Positions 50,606-62,800 of a DNA stretch of 64,000 bases are shown piece after piece. The notes below the pieces were generated by a model. The model worked only from the letters and a program-made list of their open reading frames with translations, ran no database searches and was not told the origin of the DNA. The translations under genes were made by a program, and so were the position numbers. Source of the stretch: Epiperipatus broadwayi (taxonomy: Eukaryota > Onychophora > Udeonychophora > Euonychophora > Peripatidae). Each line of letters opens with the position of its first letter. Positions within the stretch are counted from its first letter, which is position 1. The stretch lies in the NCBI GenBank assembly GCA_028023455.1, contig JAQFVV010006199.1, positions 2,480,001 through 2,544,000 on the forward strand, given 5' to 3'.

Positions 50606-50862
50606 TTTGCTAGATGATTTGAAATAAAAATAAAAGTGCATAATATGTTTTCTATCAAAAAACAAAATAAAAACAGTAACTTTAATAAGGTAATGTATTA
50701 CAAGAATGATGAGTCTTCTGGAATACAATTACATCATTGTTTTCTTGTATAATTAATTTGCATAGGATTTCCATTTTTGATTTTGATATATTTTCAATGT
50801 TTAGTTGAATTAATTTTATTGTGTTTCCTAGTTGAAGAGAAAATTGCTATGTAGAGAATATA
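50606..50862. repeat. Dispersed repeat, copy b (partner 16087-16335)
   Basis: Same orientation and block order as 16087-16335: AGATGATTTGAAATAAAAAT, then TTTTTGATTTTGATATATTTTC, AATTTTATTGTGTTTCCTAGT, AGAGAAAATT and TAGA-ATAT. Probably an uncharacterised interspersed element. No terminal repeats were identified. Confidence 0.65.
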
Positions 50863-51142
50863 CTTGATATATGATAAACCAAGGACACCAAAATGTATAG
50901 ATGCTGAACTGGGTTCAGATCTATGTGACTACACAGGCAAATAAGCTTGGATTGAAAATATTAATATGTTTTCATCTTAAGCTTCTAGCTGTATAATTAA
51001 CTAAATAGGTAAAAGGTGGCTATTGGAGAGTTGCATTAGATCCTTAGATGTAAGTGTAGGGTTCTCATATTCAAAGCTCCTCATTGGTGAAAGCCACAAG
51101 CTAAAAACTAGTCTGGCGATATTGGATGAGTAGGTACTACAT

Positions 51143-51192
51143 GGTGGATTTTATGCACAAACCTGGCTCCCATGCATTACTAAGGCTTGCAC
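51143..51192. repeat. Dispersed repeat fragment shared with 7823-7880
   Basis: GGATTTTATGCACAAACCTGGCTCCCATGCATTACT parallels 7823-7860. Family unknown. Confidence 0.4.
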
Positions 51193-53127
51193 TGAATTGC
51201 TTTACTGTATGGATAATAACAGCTTGTGTAGTACGCATGACAATTGCAGAAATAATTTTATTTTTGCTCTTTAATAATGAATTGCAGATTTTTAGAAATT
51301 CTTCTTTTTATCATTTCTTCATACACAAAAGATTTCTTATGTTTTATCCAACATATAGTTTATCTGAAATACTGAAACTGTTGCAGCTTTAGATTTTATA
51401 AAACATGGTTGTTGGTTGATTAATTATGATTTAAATTTTTTTAGATTTTTAACAGAAAAACATTTATCAGAACTTGAATGCTTAGTTTTAAAATATCTTT
51501 TGATGTTTCCTTTTTTTGGAAATGACACATACTTACAAAACATATATAATACATACATTTTGCATGAACAAAACTGTTTTTCTCCATTCTGTATTAAAAT
51601 TGTATGTCTTTCTTTTCGTTGAACTTGTTTCAGATAATACATCTTTCTTTTAAAATATTATTAAATAGTAATTTTTATAATGATAAACTAATTGAGTCTA
51701 TGCACCTGTCACAACAAAAAGCACAGTTATCAGCTTCACGACTCGACTAAATATATTCACTGCTGCCTGTCATCTTTGCATTGATCAGTGAGCATATTCG
51801 AGTTGATAAATTTGTAATCTATATATACATCATCATCATTTTAAATGAAGGCATGTGCCATCCAACATATACTTAAGATAGTTTGCCAGATTATACATAC
51901 AGCCTCGATTGTGAAGAGCTGATTCTTGCCTATAGTAGTTATAATGTAAAAAAAAAGTTTTTTTTTAATGTATAAGCTGTCTAATGTAAATATAGAGTCA
52001 GTTATCATTATTTTCTCTTAATTCAAATGGTCATTCGAATTTTTTTGATAGCCACCAGTCCAACTTACATTTAAAGTATGTGGTTAAGTAATTGTAGATC
52101 TTTTGTATTTTTTGATTTTAATTTTACAAACAATAAAACATAAGTAAAAATATTTTTTGAGTTAAAATACCAAGATATTATATATTTTAAGAAAAATTTT
52201 AAGACACTCTTTACTATGAAAAGTCTGATGGATATTTTAGGTCAACTTTATGCTTCAATTCAAAATACAATCTTCTGAGATTTCCATGATCAATATCATT
52301 GTATTGTATGCATAGTTTGTGTATATATACAATATTGTATAATGTAGCTACTCTTTGAAAGCTTTCATCATTGTTTCATAACTTTAAGTTCGCTATTTTC
52401 TTTTCTTTTTTTCTATTGTAATATTTAATAAAATAATCTTTTTGAAACAGGAACAAAATAATAAAATAAGGTATCAAATGAAATTCATTTACAAGAGTAT
52501 GCATAGAATTGCTAGCAATGAATTAAAATTCAAAAGTGAGTGCTTGTAATTATTTTTGATGCCAGTGATTCTAAACATTTATTTAGTCTAAAAAAAAAAA
52601 AGGATATCATTTCTAATTAATATATGTCCATCCAGAAAAATGTTGCATGGAGAATATGATTTGTCAGTGATCGGTGCAATAAAGAGACAGTCTAAAAAAT
52701 AATAGATCTAAGAAAAATAATATATCTTATGTAGTATTAATTCCAAAACAATATAAAAAAATGAGAGCAGACTACGCTGGAAAAGTATGTATATAGGAAT
52801 GATGGATTTGAAATTGTTTTATTTTGGTCATATTAAATAATGTTCTAAAACCTTGTTGGTGAAAAAAGATGTTTAGCAATGATGTGAGTAAATTCTTTCC
52901 TCACAATAATGAATGGGTGATTGAACAGTCTAAAAAAGCAAACAGATAAAATTATTTTGGAGAAATGTCATTCATCTGAATATCAGAAATCAGAATGCTT
53001 AACTTGATTGTATCTAAGAATAATATTATATATTCATTTCTTAAAAACAGTGCATCAAGAATGCTAAGCCGAAATTTTATACTTGGTAGATTATAATAAT
53101 TTGAGAATCTTTGTAAATATGTTAATG

Positions 53128-53321
53128 TACATATGAGTTTATTGAATGCTTATTTTTTTGGTAATATCATATATAATCATAAAAACTTATTGTGAGGAGA
53201 TAAAAATTGAAAACAGTTGAAATATACATATGAGATTTATTGAATATGTATTTTTTAATAGTATCATTTATAATGATAAAAATTTAGTGTAGAATAATTA
53301 AAATTGAAAACAGTTGAAATA
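53128..53321. repeat. 97-bp tandem duplication
   Basis: Units 53128-53224 and 53225-53321 both start TACATATGAG and end AAAATTGAAAACAGTTGAAATA, with about 85-90% identity by eye between them. Intronic, no coding content. Confidence 0.85.
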
Positions 53322-55295
53322 CAACTCAATTAAATTTCAAAATGTCTAATAAGAAATATAATTCACTTCACATAGATTAATAAAATAAAATAAAGGATTA
53401 TATATATATCGGTCTATATTTATACTTACAACAAACTATTAAGAATACAAGTAAAAATAAATAAATATATATATTGTATACAAAACTTAATATTAAGATT
53501 TATGAGTTTAGCTTTTTACAATGTATATATGTATCCACTTTGTCCATAGACCAATAAAAATAAGTAAGTTGGGATAACTTTTAAAGTTTACTAATAACCA
53601 TATTCCTACTTTCTTACTTTTGGAGTAGATATCTCCCATTTTACTGGTGATGTTTCATATTTATCTCCACTAATTATCTTAGACAGAAACTGGAATGAGA
53701 TATTTATAATTGCAAAGGCATGAAACCTCAGTTAAACTGCATAATCTTTTATCTGTTTCTAATTTATTATTCTCTGGAGTTATCAATAATTATAGAGATG
53801 ATTTAATTAATAGTATTTAAAATTAAATCTAGGGTTGTTTATTTTTAATTAAGCTGGATATTTGTTTTATATTGTTAATTTATTTTGTTTAAAAATTGTA
53901 AGATTTTTTTAAAATTGAAAAACACTATTTTTCAGTTTTAATTATTTTGTGTTTTCTCTCTGTAATTATAATATATATCATTCACTATCTTACAAGATTC
54001 ACATTTTAGACAGGATTTCTAATAATAATAACTCCTTTTTTCTCATTTGGCTCTTAGTAGCAATAATGTTTATTAAATGTGTGTGTGTGTTTTGTTTCAT
54101 TAATCTATGAGTTTGTTAATTCTCATTCTGTAGAAATGAAACTAACGATATTATTATTGAAAATTGGGGAGCAATATTTGTCAGAAAATTACCCCTTTGT
54201 ATAATATATACAATTATTCGTTTTTAATTTATTGTGCTATTTGAAGTCCATGAATCTTGCCAGAGGATTAGTAAAGACAATTTTCTACAACGTTTACAGG
54301 CATTTAATGAACATCACATATATTTTAATCATTAAAGATGTGTTATCCATAGTCCTTTAGAATTGTTATGTCATGGACTAAAACGTTTAATATTGCATAA
54401 AAATTAAATAAATGATAGTGTTAAAATTAATTGAAATAGCAATAATGATAATTAAAAACCAATCTAAATTGCTGTGTATAATCTTTATTGAAATAAGAGT
54501 ATACATATATTGTAGGGGAGATGTTAATTTGCTTTGTATACAACATAAAAATATTAACCATATTATTTAAATGAAATCAATACATTATTGATATTAATAT
54601 TGTCTAACTTAGGTTTAACAATGAACTTTTTACTCAAAATAAAGACTGAAACCTTCAATATTAATTATGCAGTATACTTTATATATATATATATTTCATT
54701 ATGACTTTAAGTTTATTTTAAAATAGTTTTTTTTTTGTTTGAGTTAGATAGTCCTAAGTATAATAAGTCTTACTATTTTTTTTTTGTTAATATTTTATAT
54801 TTAAGTGTATACACATGCAGATAATACTTTGCTACAAACCAGAGATAATTTTATTTATCTGTTTTTTTTTTTCTAGAAATACTTGATTTGTTTCTCTTTG
54901 AGAGGAATTTAATCTCTCTCTAAACTGCACAATAATTCGCCTTTTGTTGAACATCTTTTAGGATATTTATTATTTGCTTTAATTATTAGTATTAATGAAA
55001 AAAACTGTTTTATAAACATATCCTTATTTTTACCACATATAAATATGGATATCAATTTTGGCTTATTTATAATTTGCTGTGATTTAATTAAAGTGAATTT
55101 TAATAAAGCATTGAAATATTATTTATATAATTAACATATATGATCAGCTTATCTTAGGTTTAAAATTAACCATTTTAATATTAAGTAGTAAAAGAAAAAC
55201 ATTAGCATCATTTCATCACTATTTTCATTTAGCATTTTGAGTACCAATGTATCACAAAATCATAAAATATTTGATTATTATTTTTATTTTTATAG

Positions 55296-55490
55296 AAGAA
55301 ATGGAGAAGTTACGCACATTAAAATTCAAAATACTGGAGATTTTTATGATTTATACGGTGGGGAAAAATTTGCAACTTTGGCGGAATTGGTGCAGCATTA
55401 CATGGAAAATCAAGGCCAATTAAGAGAAAGGAATGGTGAAATCATCGAATTAAAGTATCCCTTGAACTGTGCCGATCCCACAACTGAAAG
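55296..55490 (+). CDS. PTPN11/csw: csw/PTPN11 (SHP2) exon: second half of N-terminal SH2 domain
   Basis: 195-base exon, acceptor TTTTTATAG and donor AAG|GTATGA, phase 2 on both sides. The junction with 45454 rebuilds an Arg codon, giving S-V-R-R-N-G. It encodes [24 protein letters not shown], then E-L-V-Q-H-Y-M-E, and [16 protein letters not shown]. This completes the N-SH2 fold up to the linker before the second SH2. Length and phases equal human PTPN11 exon 3 as I remember it. The next exon would begin W-F-H-G in phase 2 and is not in the window. Intact, with sequence constrained like a functional gene. Confidence 0.96.
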
Positions 55491-56309
55491 GTATGAATTC
55501 ATTTAAATAATTTTTTTATCATACAAATTTTGATTATTTATTATAGTGAAGCTGTGATATGCATTTTATTAATATACACAATTTTAATTATATGCTATCC
55601 AAGAAACAAAAATTGTAAATAAACAAAAAATAACTCCTTAAATTTAGCCAATTTTTTGAGTCTATATTGGCAGCAACCATTTGTTCACATTGGAGCTCTC
55701 TCACTAAATTTAACATGTATTAATTACATTTATTTTCATTCTTTTTTCCACAAAAGTTTGATATAGTACAGTATTTCATTTAATAAAATGTTCTTATCAT
55801 AATTTAAGGGGATTCATAAAATACTTTCCTTAAGTGATAAAATAATAATAATAATTGAATAGCATACTAAAGTGATAAATCTGGGTATAATCCATGAAGT
55901 TTAAGCTCCAGTATCTGTCATTCTACCACCACCAAACAACACAGGCATCAATAAAAAGAAAGTTATTGATTTGTAGTTAGAGAGGAAAAAAAAATCATGT
56001 ACAGAAATGGACTATATGTTCAAAAGAATGAATCATCTATTAGAAAAGTAATGAAAAAAGAAAATCAGTTACTTTTATTTGTGCTTTTGATATGAATTAA
56101 AGTTATATATGTTAAAAAGTAATTTTTTGATAAACATTGAATTTATAGATAAAGGATTAAGAATTGGGAAAACATTTTGTGATATGTATTTTATTGCATA
56201 TCAGAAAGCCTTAAAGTCTATATGAACAGTCTGATTTTTGATTATATATTTTTAAATTTATCATTAATTCGAAGTTCGTAATTTAAAGTACCTTTGGTCA
56301 TTTTATTAA

Positions 56310-56900
56310 TGTAGATGGAGACTAAAGTTAAAGTCATTTGCAAACATGAAGATGGGCAAAGTATCATTACCTCTATTGCTTGTGAACATAGCCACGAAAT
56401 GTACAAATCAATCAACCATTGTCAAAGATATTTCTTGCATTCAAGAATATGCTAAGGATATTGTTTTGATTAAAGCAACAATTATTATTAAAACAATATG
56501 AAAAGTCTATTAGTGACTTGTGGAAATTATCAATTTGGATGTGAGATCAGACTCAAAAATGGGTTCTCCAAAGCAAATAGTTAATTTAGGCCAAGACCTA
56601 GATTGCAGCTTTTGGAAAGTGAGTTATGCTTCATTGCTTCATGAATCATGTATGGTTCTTAACTTTAAAATTTCTGGAGAAACTGCTAATGGTTATACTG
56701 AACCTGCAATCATTCTAAATGATTTTAAAATCACTTACTGTGTTGATGAGACTGGCCTTTTTTTCAGAAAATGCTATCAGTAATGTACATTGGGAAAAAA
56801 AGAAGAAAATGATGTCTAAGCACAAAGCTTCCAACTTGAAGTTAATAGTGGTGGTGGTGGTGGGGGGTGGGGGTGGTTTACATGTTCAAGCATAAGCTTT
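56310..56900 (+). pseudogene. pogo/Tigger-like transposase remnant
   Basis: Plus-strand text starts E-T-K-V-K-V-I-C-K-H-E-D-G-Q-S-I-I-T-S-I-A (56317-56385), matching the N-terminal helix-turn-helix of pogo/Tigger/Jerky transposases (K-L-K-V-I-x-x-x-E-x-G-x-S-x-x-x-I-A). After frame changes it reaches C-V-D-E-T-G-L-F-F (56739-56765). This corresponds to the first catalytic Asp block, N-x-D-E-T-G-L-F, followed by a G-K-K stretch. The DNA-binding second half and the rest of the catalytic core are eroded or absent. The part 56520-56783 is open for 87 codons, but it is only a piece of the pseudogene. Confidence 0.6.
56847..56877. repeat. GGT/G-rich tract
   Basis: Five GTG/GGT repeats lead into G6-T-G5-T-GG. 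It has four or more G-runs in about 30 bases, so a G-quadruplex is possible on the plus strand. It sits inside the Tigger-like remnant. Confidence 0.8.
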
Positions 56901-57988
56901 GATTTATCCATGCATATGTAAATCATCATGCCTTAAAAATCTTCATGAAGACCATTCTATCAGTTTATATATCTAATCTGATTAAAAGATATGAATAAGT
57001 ATCTACATTGTCTGTAATAGTTATAATGCACTATGTGCGGGTATGTATATATGTGTATATTTAGTTGATTGTAAATAAAGCCATTTTATTTAATATAATT
57101 AGTCATGTAACATATTAATGAATATACCACTTATTAATCATACTCAAGCAAATTTACATATAAGCATGCATTGGACTTAATAAAATTAATGTATGCTAAA
57201 ATATTCAGATTAATGCAGAAACTGGACTAATATAAAAATTTCAGATAATTTTGCATAGTGTATGTGCATAAAAGATATTGTCAAGATAACACGCATAAAT
57301 GGACAATGTTTGCTAAGCATGCATGTAAAGAATTTATATATGCACCGATTGAACATAAATCTACAATTTGAGATCTTTTTTTCTAAGAAGATTAGGTGCT
57401 TTTATTTTAGTTTACTTATATAAAAATATTATACTGGACAATCTGCGTCTAATATCCAACAACAGAGAGCGCCATTAGATCTTTAGCCTACATTTTAAAT
57501 GATATACTCACAAATCTTGTACTTGAGAACAAAGCTAAGTATATATTATATAGTTATTGTATAGTATAATTTTGGTGTTTGTTTCTTGCATATACAATTA
57601 ATCATCTGAGATCATCGATATAAAGACTGATTAATGTGTATGAAAGTGTAAATTGTGATCAAGAGAGTGTGTTAATTTAAATTTGAAAGATTGAAAAAAA
57701 ATATTTTTAACAGGCTAGAAAGTAGTTCTTTCGTCATTTTATATATATATAAAACTTATTTTGTTGAGTGTGTGTTAGTTAAAAATATTTATAACAAAGT
57801 TGTATGTAAGATTAATTGGTTTTTAGTAAGTTTGCTACTAAAGTTCTTTTTTTAAAATTCAAGAACAGTTATTTATTTTGAGAAAAAAGATAATGTTTTG
57901 GAGACCTAAGGTTGGAAAACACATAGTTACAGATTGATCAGTTTTGAAAGAAAGTAAAGTTTTTATCCTTCCATGCAAAGGGGTTTGA

Positions 57989-59027
57989 AGAATAGAGAGG
58001 AAGTATAAAGTCAAATATAGAATAGGTGACTTTAAAGTAAGGAATATGGATTGCATTTATATTCCACAATGCATATATAATCAGCAGAAAGGAACTAGGC
58101 TTGTTCTGGTAGAATGTACCATGTGTGATGAGATTTTTCACTTGAAATTTTGAATAAGATTAGGAAGATTGTAACAGATTTATAGTTATACAGATAGTGT
58201 GTAAATGTAATGAAAGAGATGAGAAAGTGGAAAGGGAGCAAAATGTAGTTGAAGAAGATGGGACAGAGCATGGTTTTAGTGGAGTGCCAGGAGATATAGG
58301 TGGAGAAATTAGTAGTGTGATGGAGATGGTTAGCCAAAGAATAAGTAAGATAGAGGAAGAGGTGAAGGATGTAGAAGCAAAATTAAAATTATTAGAGATG
58401 AAGTGTGAGCAGATAAAGGAATTATTGAGTAGGAATGATAAGGAAGAAGTAGATAAGAAGGTCCAGAAGGTAGTAGAAAATGTTATGGATGGAGCAGAGA
58501 AAGTAGACTACGAGACAATATTGATAGGAGATTCATTAATTAGAGAATATGGCGATATAATTGCAAGGGAAAATAGAAGTAGGTATTTAAGAGTATATTT
58601 GCCTGGAGCTAGAATTAGGGATGTGACAAATAAAGTAAAAAAGCAAGGTAGTAGAGATGTGCATGTTTTGGTAGGCATTAATAATGTGTATGTTTTGGTA
58701 GGCATTAATAATTTGTCAGAACTATCAGAGAGAGTAGTGGATCAGTATATAGAATTGATTAGGAATTTGAATAAGATTAAAGGAAGAGTAGGGATAGTTG
58801 GACTATTACCAAGATTTGACAAGATGCATTTGTTAGATAGGACATGTTCTATAAATGAGAGATTGAAAAAATTGTGTGAGAGAAATGATGTTATTTTTGT
58901 GGATGTGTGGGATTTTTTTATTGGGAAGAGGGAGTTATATAGTAAAGATAGATTGCACTTAGGAAAACAAGGAAGTGAAGTTTTAGGGAGTCTGATTTAT
59001 AAAGAATATAATTTGGGAAACTTATGA
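57989..59027 (+). pseudogene. CR1-type LINE ORF1: PHD-like finger, coiled coil, SGNH esterase (frameshifted)
   Basis: ORF1 of a non-LTR retrotransposon. A first frame (57989-58153) carries C-x5-C (58052-58072) and C-x2-C-x4-F-H (58115-58141), part of a PHD-like zinc finger. A stop at 58151-58153 and a frame change follow. The rest of the finger (D-C-N ... V-C-K-C-N) opens the 276-codon frame that runs to 59027. That frame has a charged coiled coil (about residues 48-90 from 58197). An SGNH/GDSL esterase follows: G-D-S-L at 111-114 (nucleophile Ser), P-G-A-R-I at 136-140, G-I-N-N at 160-163, and D-x-x-H at 251-254. PHD plus esterase is the CR1 ORF1 layout. A 27-base duplication repeats the G-I-N-N block. 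The reading frame around the esterase is otherwise undamaged, so the copy is fairly young. Confidence 0.8.
58659..58712 (+). repeat. 27-bp in-frame tandem duplication in the esterase
   Basis: GTG(C/T)ATGTTTTGGTAGGCATTAATAAT occurs at 58659-58685 and 58686-58712 with one difference. It adds nine residues and duplicates the G-I-N-N catalytic block. Confidence 0.95.
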
Positions 59028-59043
59028 AGGGGGGGAGTGGGGT

Positions 59044-59894
59044 GAGATTGTAAATTTTACTACTATCAAAAAAAAGAAGAATGGCCGGGATGTAAGAAGT
59101 AAGCAAAGCATAGTTGTTTTAGATATAAGTGTAGATGTGGAGAGGGAATGGGTCTGTAAAATTAATGGTAAGCATGTTATTTATAAAGGTAATGGAGAAG
59201 AAAGAATCAAAAGAATTTATAAAAGAGTAGTTAGGAAAGAAGAAATTGTTAAAATTGGGTATTTGAATATGCAAGGTGGTAGGAGACCAGAAAAGGGGCT
59301 GGAATTAAACAAAGCAATTGAAAATGAAGAGCTTGAAGTATTAGCAGTAGTGGAAACACATCTAAGAGAAGAAGTAGAACCTATTTTGGAAGATTTGGTA
59401 GGGTATAAATAGAAAAGAGAAAGAAAAAAGGGGTGGTGGTATAAATGTTATAGCAAAAAAATATTTAAATACTGTTACATGCCAAGAACATTTGTGGTTT
59501 GAAATGGGGTTGGGAAAATAAGAATGGATGGTAGTTATAGTTTATATAGCTACTGGAGATAGTCAAAACTATAATGTACTGGAAAAGTAGTATATATGAA
59601 TGCCTAGTTAAGGATATACAGAGTTTTAAAGAAAAGGGGAAGACAATAATGGTTTAGAAGATATGAATGGGCATATTGAAGAAATTGATGATGTAAATAA
59701 TAAGAATGGACAACTTTTGAAGAAGTTATGTCAGAGAATGAATTTGAGCATTGGAAATTTATCAAATATTTATGAGGAACAATACACATGGTCTAGAAAT
59801 AATATATTCCACACAATAGATTATGTATTGGTAGAGAAAGAGGGAATGAATAAAGTACGGAAAATTAAGGTCTTTGATAATGAAGAGAGAGTAT
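59044..59894 (+). pseudogene. CR1-type LINE ORF2, 5' part: AP endonuclease
   Basis: An open frame follows ORF1 (ATG-less as preserved; open from before 59044 to 59412). It reaches I-G-Y-L-N-M-Q-G-G-R (59255-59284) and V-V-E-T-H-L-R-E-E (59348-59374), the Asn and Glu metal-binding blocks of an APE-type endonuclease. A stop at 59410-59412 and frameshifts follow. The domain resumes with D-M-N-G-H-I-E-E-I-D (59660-59690), N-G-Q-L-L, N-L-S-I-G-N-L, Y-T-W-S-R-N and I-D-Y-V-L-V (59816-59834). It is then cut at E-E-R-V by the 3-kb insertion starting at 59895. The endonuclease nicks target DNA for target-primed reverse transcription. The copy is dead. Confidence 0.8.
59891..59894. repeat. GTAT target-site duplication, left copy
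   Basis: GTAT here and at 62899-62902 flank the TG...CA insertion. With only one copy kept, the LINE ORF2 frame passes without a break from E-E-R-V into the S-D-x-N block. Confidence 0.75.
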
Positions 59895-62800
59895 TGTGCC
59901 GGTCAAAATATGCTTATCCATCTAACACGAGCTGGAACTCACAAAATGTACTTCAAACCCAGTCGAGCCCGAGATTTTGGTCAGGAACCAGCCTGGATTC
60001 GAACCCACTCTCCAAGCCCCAGATCAAACACCTAATGGACAACATAACAATGATGGCCCACGAGAATTAATTCTTAATCCGGCCCACTAGCAAATCGGAG
60101 AAACAAAAGACTCATGGACTTAAACATCTATATAAACAACTTAAACACTAAAGACATTCCAAAGATAAAATCTAATATAATTAGTTAATAGAGGTTTTAC
60201 TAATGAAATAGCTATGGGAAATTAGTGAATTGGTTTGATTTAATAATGAGACAGAAACTGATATATGATGAATTACAATATATTTATTGACAATTGTTGT
60301 TGGCAAATGCACGCAGGCATTTTATTTATAAAGTAACATTACTCTAGGCCATTTAAACAATAATTGATACGTTGGCTATTATTTAATTGATCCAATATTA
60401 TTTAATGGAAACAAATAGCCCTACTATATAACTATATCACTACATTAACTTTTACTAGTTATGCCCTTTCATCATCAGTTCGAGTGGCTATTGTTCATGA
60501 AATCAAACCAAGTCTGGAGTGAAGCTTAATAATACGTCTTAATTATAATAAATTTATATTAACTATGGACTTTTAAAGTGTCCCAGATAGCTTTAGATCG
60601 AACGGGTTTTCAAGAATGCTTCAGATCAATGCCGAAGAGTTGGCTATAACGATTTTACTAATACGCTAGGCACAAGTAAAATATAATAATAAAGTGGCTC
60701 TGCGGATGGAAGAATAGTTTTAGGGTTTTTGTGACAAACAACGGTTTACCCAATAACCGGTCGTCATGCTGCAAAAGGGAACCTTTATTTGGTTCATAAG
60801 AAGCGGGGGACTTACGTGCTAATCTGGCCCGTAGCTCAGACTTCGCTACTGCACTACCCTATAAGAGAAGATGTGCTGGCAACGCCGTGGCTCCATCTTA
60901 TATATAAAACAGCACAACGAGAAAAATATTAATAAGTTTCACATCCGCCAAGCCGAAGGATATTATAAATGAAATATCACATATTAAATGAACACAAGTT
61001 TATCAGCTTGATCAAAAGAGCCAACTCTTCTGTAGCATGAGAAATATGTATATGCTTCTGACGGGAATATATACAAACTTTACTTTATCCCGTTCAATCT
61101 CTTTAGTTATCTATAACTACTAAACTTTTAAAAAGGAGGAAAAGTATATTTAATAAGGGACTTACGAATACTTTACTAAAAAAAATATACTTATGATTGC
61201 ACTCCAGGCTAGTTTAATCTTTAGTAATATAATAATTAAAGGTTGAAAAGCCACATATAATATTTATATTAATCAATTTATTAAATGACAAAATATGAAT
61301 TTGGGTTTCGAAACAGCGCACGAAATGACGCTATATAAATAATAATACGAAGATTTTAGATTTATATGTTTAAAAACATATTCTATAATTAAATGAACGC
61401 CGTTTCGAAACATAGGCACAACTAATAATAATTAAAAATAAGCAAAGAAAAGCAAAATATAACTGCAGCGATTAAATTATATAGCAAAACATTAATTAAC
61501 ACAGAAATTTACAAAAGTATTTCATATTATAGAATTTAAAGATTAGTTGAAAAACAATTTAGAAAGAAGTTTCGATAATATGGTTAGCTAACCTGTTTTT
61601 GAAGAAATCATGATTACTTTTGAAATTCACAGAGCTCTGCTATTTTAAATAATATTATAACAGTTCTGTAGCTGGACTGGATAGATTCGAGCTGGAACGA
61701 AGGTGAGTTCTTTGGCAGCTTATGGCATGTTCTTATTCAGTTGCGAGACGATTTAAAATGGTGTTGGAACGACGGCAATTCCCTTTTAGTGGCTTATGAC
61801 ATCTTTTATTTGGTGTAAGCTTGTTGGTTGTTGCTTCGGCATTTGATGGATTGAACTCGGCGTTCCATCACGGGAACGGCAGCAAAATTATGCCTGACTT
61901 TCGCCGGACATCATAAAATTAAACGATTTATAACTTGTGATATTAACAGCTCTTCAACAGCAAGATGGAGTATATCTTCCCGCTTAAAATAAGGCCTATT
62001 TATATATTCCGACTAAGCTTTAACACCTTTTTGGAATTTCATTAGCCTCGGGACCAATTGACTTTTAATTAAACAAAATAATATAATCCAATTTCTACAA
62101 CAGATAACGTCTCCGAGGTGTTACATTTAATTACTTAAAATTATTAAAATATATAAATTATATAATTTGATTCAGTTTCATTAATTAAATTCCTTTTTAG
62201 GTGTTAAAGAATGTTAAAGCTTAGCAGAAGGAACGGTATTCTGATTTAATGATAAAGTCTTTTGTTGCAAACAAAAATCAATCAGTAAACTAGATGTTAC
62301 TTTTGACCCGGGGTGCAGTCAGTAATTGATATCCTGTCTACACAAAATTCTCATTTTTAATTACCAACGAATGATTTTTATTTTACTGAAATAAATAACT
62401 TTTAACATATTTGTTCTTACAATATTACTTATTTATTAAAAAAAAAAAACAAATTTAAAGAAAATACTTTAGTTTTATTTATATATGTAAAACATTAAAT
62501 CGGAAAACCATTACATATAATTTAAAGAAAATGTTTTACAGTATCTTTATTTAAACTTAAATATATATATATCATTCCAATGTTTAACTTATCCATCCAC
62601 ATACGAAATAATAGCGAATATAATTAAGAATTGACTGAAAATTAATAAAACATTTTATAATAAATTATGAGCATTTCTCCGCGATAACTTTATCAAACCT
62701 GTCTAATTATAGCGTGTTTTCGTATGTAAATGGATGATGCAATTTAAGCGGTCATTATAGCAAAGTTTTCCCGCTCGACTTATATATAACATTTTTACAT

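Larger units (their letters stand above)
45455..55295 (+). other. PTPN11/csw: csw/PTPN11 intron between the two SH2 exons
   Basis: 9,841-base phase-2 intron, GT (45455) to AG (55294-55295), with a TTATTTTTATTTTTATAG acceptor. It contains LINE family A copy 2, two dispersed-repeat fragments and a 97-bp tandem duplication. No additional exon was recognised. Confidence 0.9.

Noticed and set aside
59990-60075. B-box-like GGATTCGAACC with possible SINE on the minus strand
   Set aside because: No convincing A box at the right distance and no target duplications. It is more simply part of the TG...CA insertion.
60820-60870. GGCCCGTAGCTCAGAC, resembling a tRNA A box
   Set aside because: No B box or cloverleaf follows at tRNA distance. 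It lies inside the 3-kb insertion.
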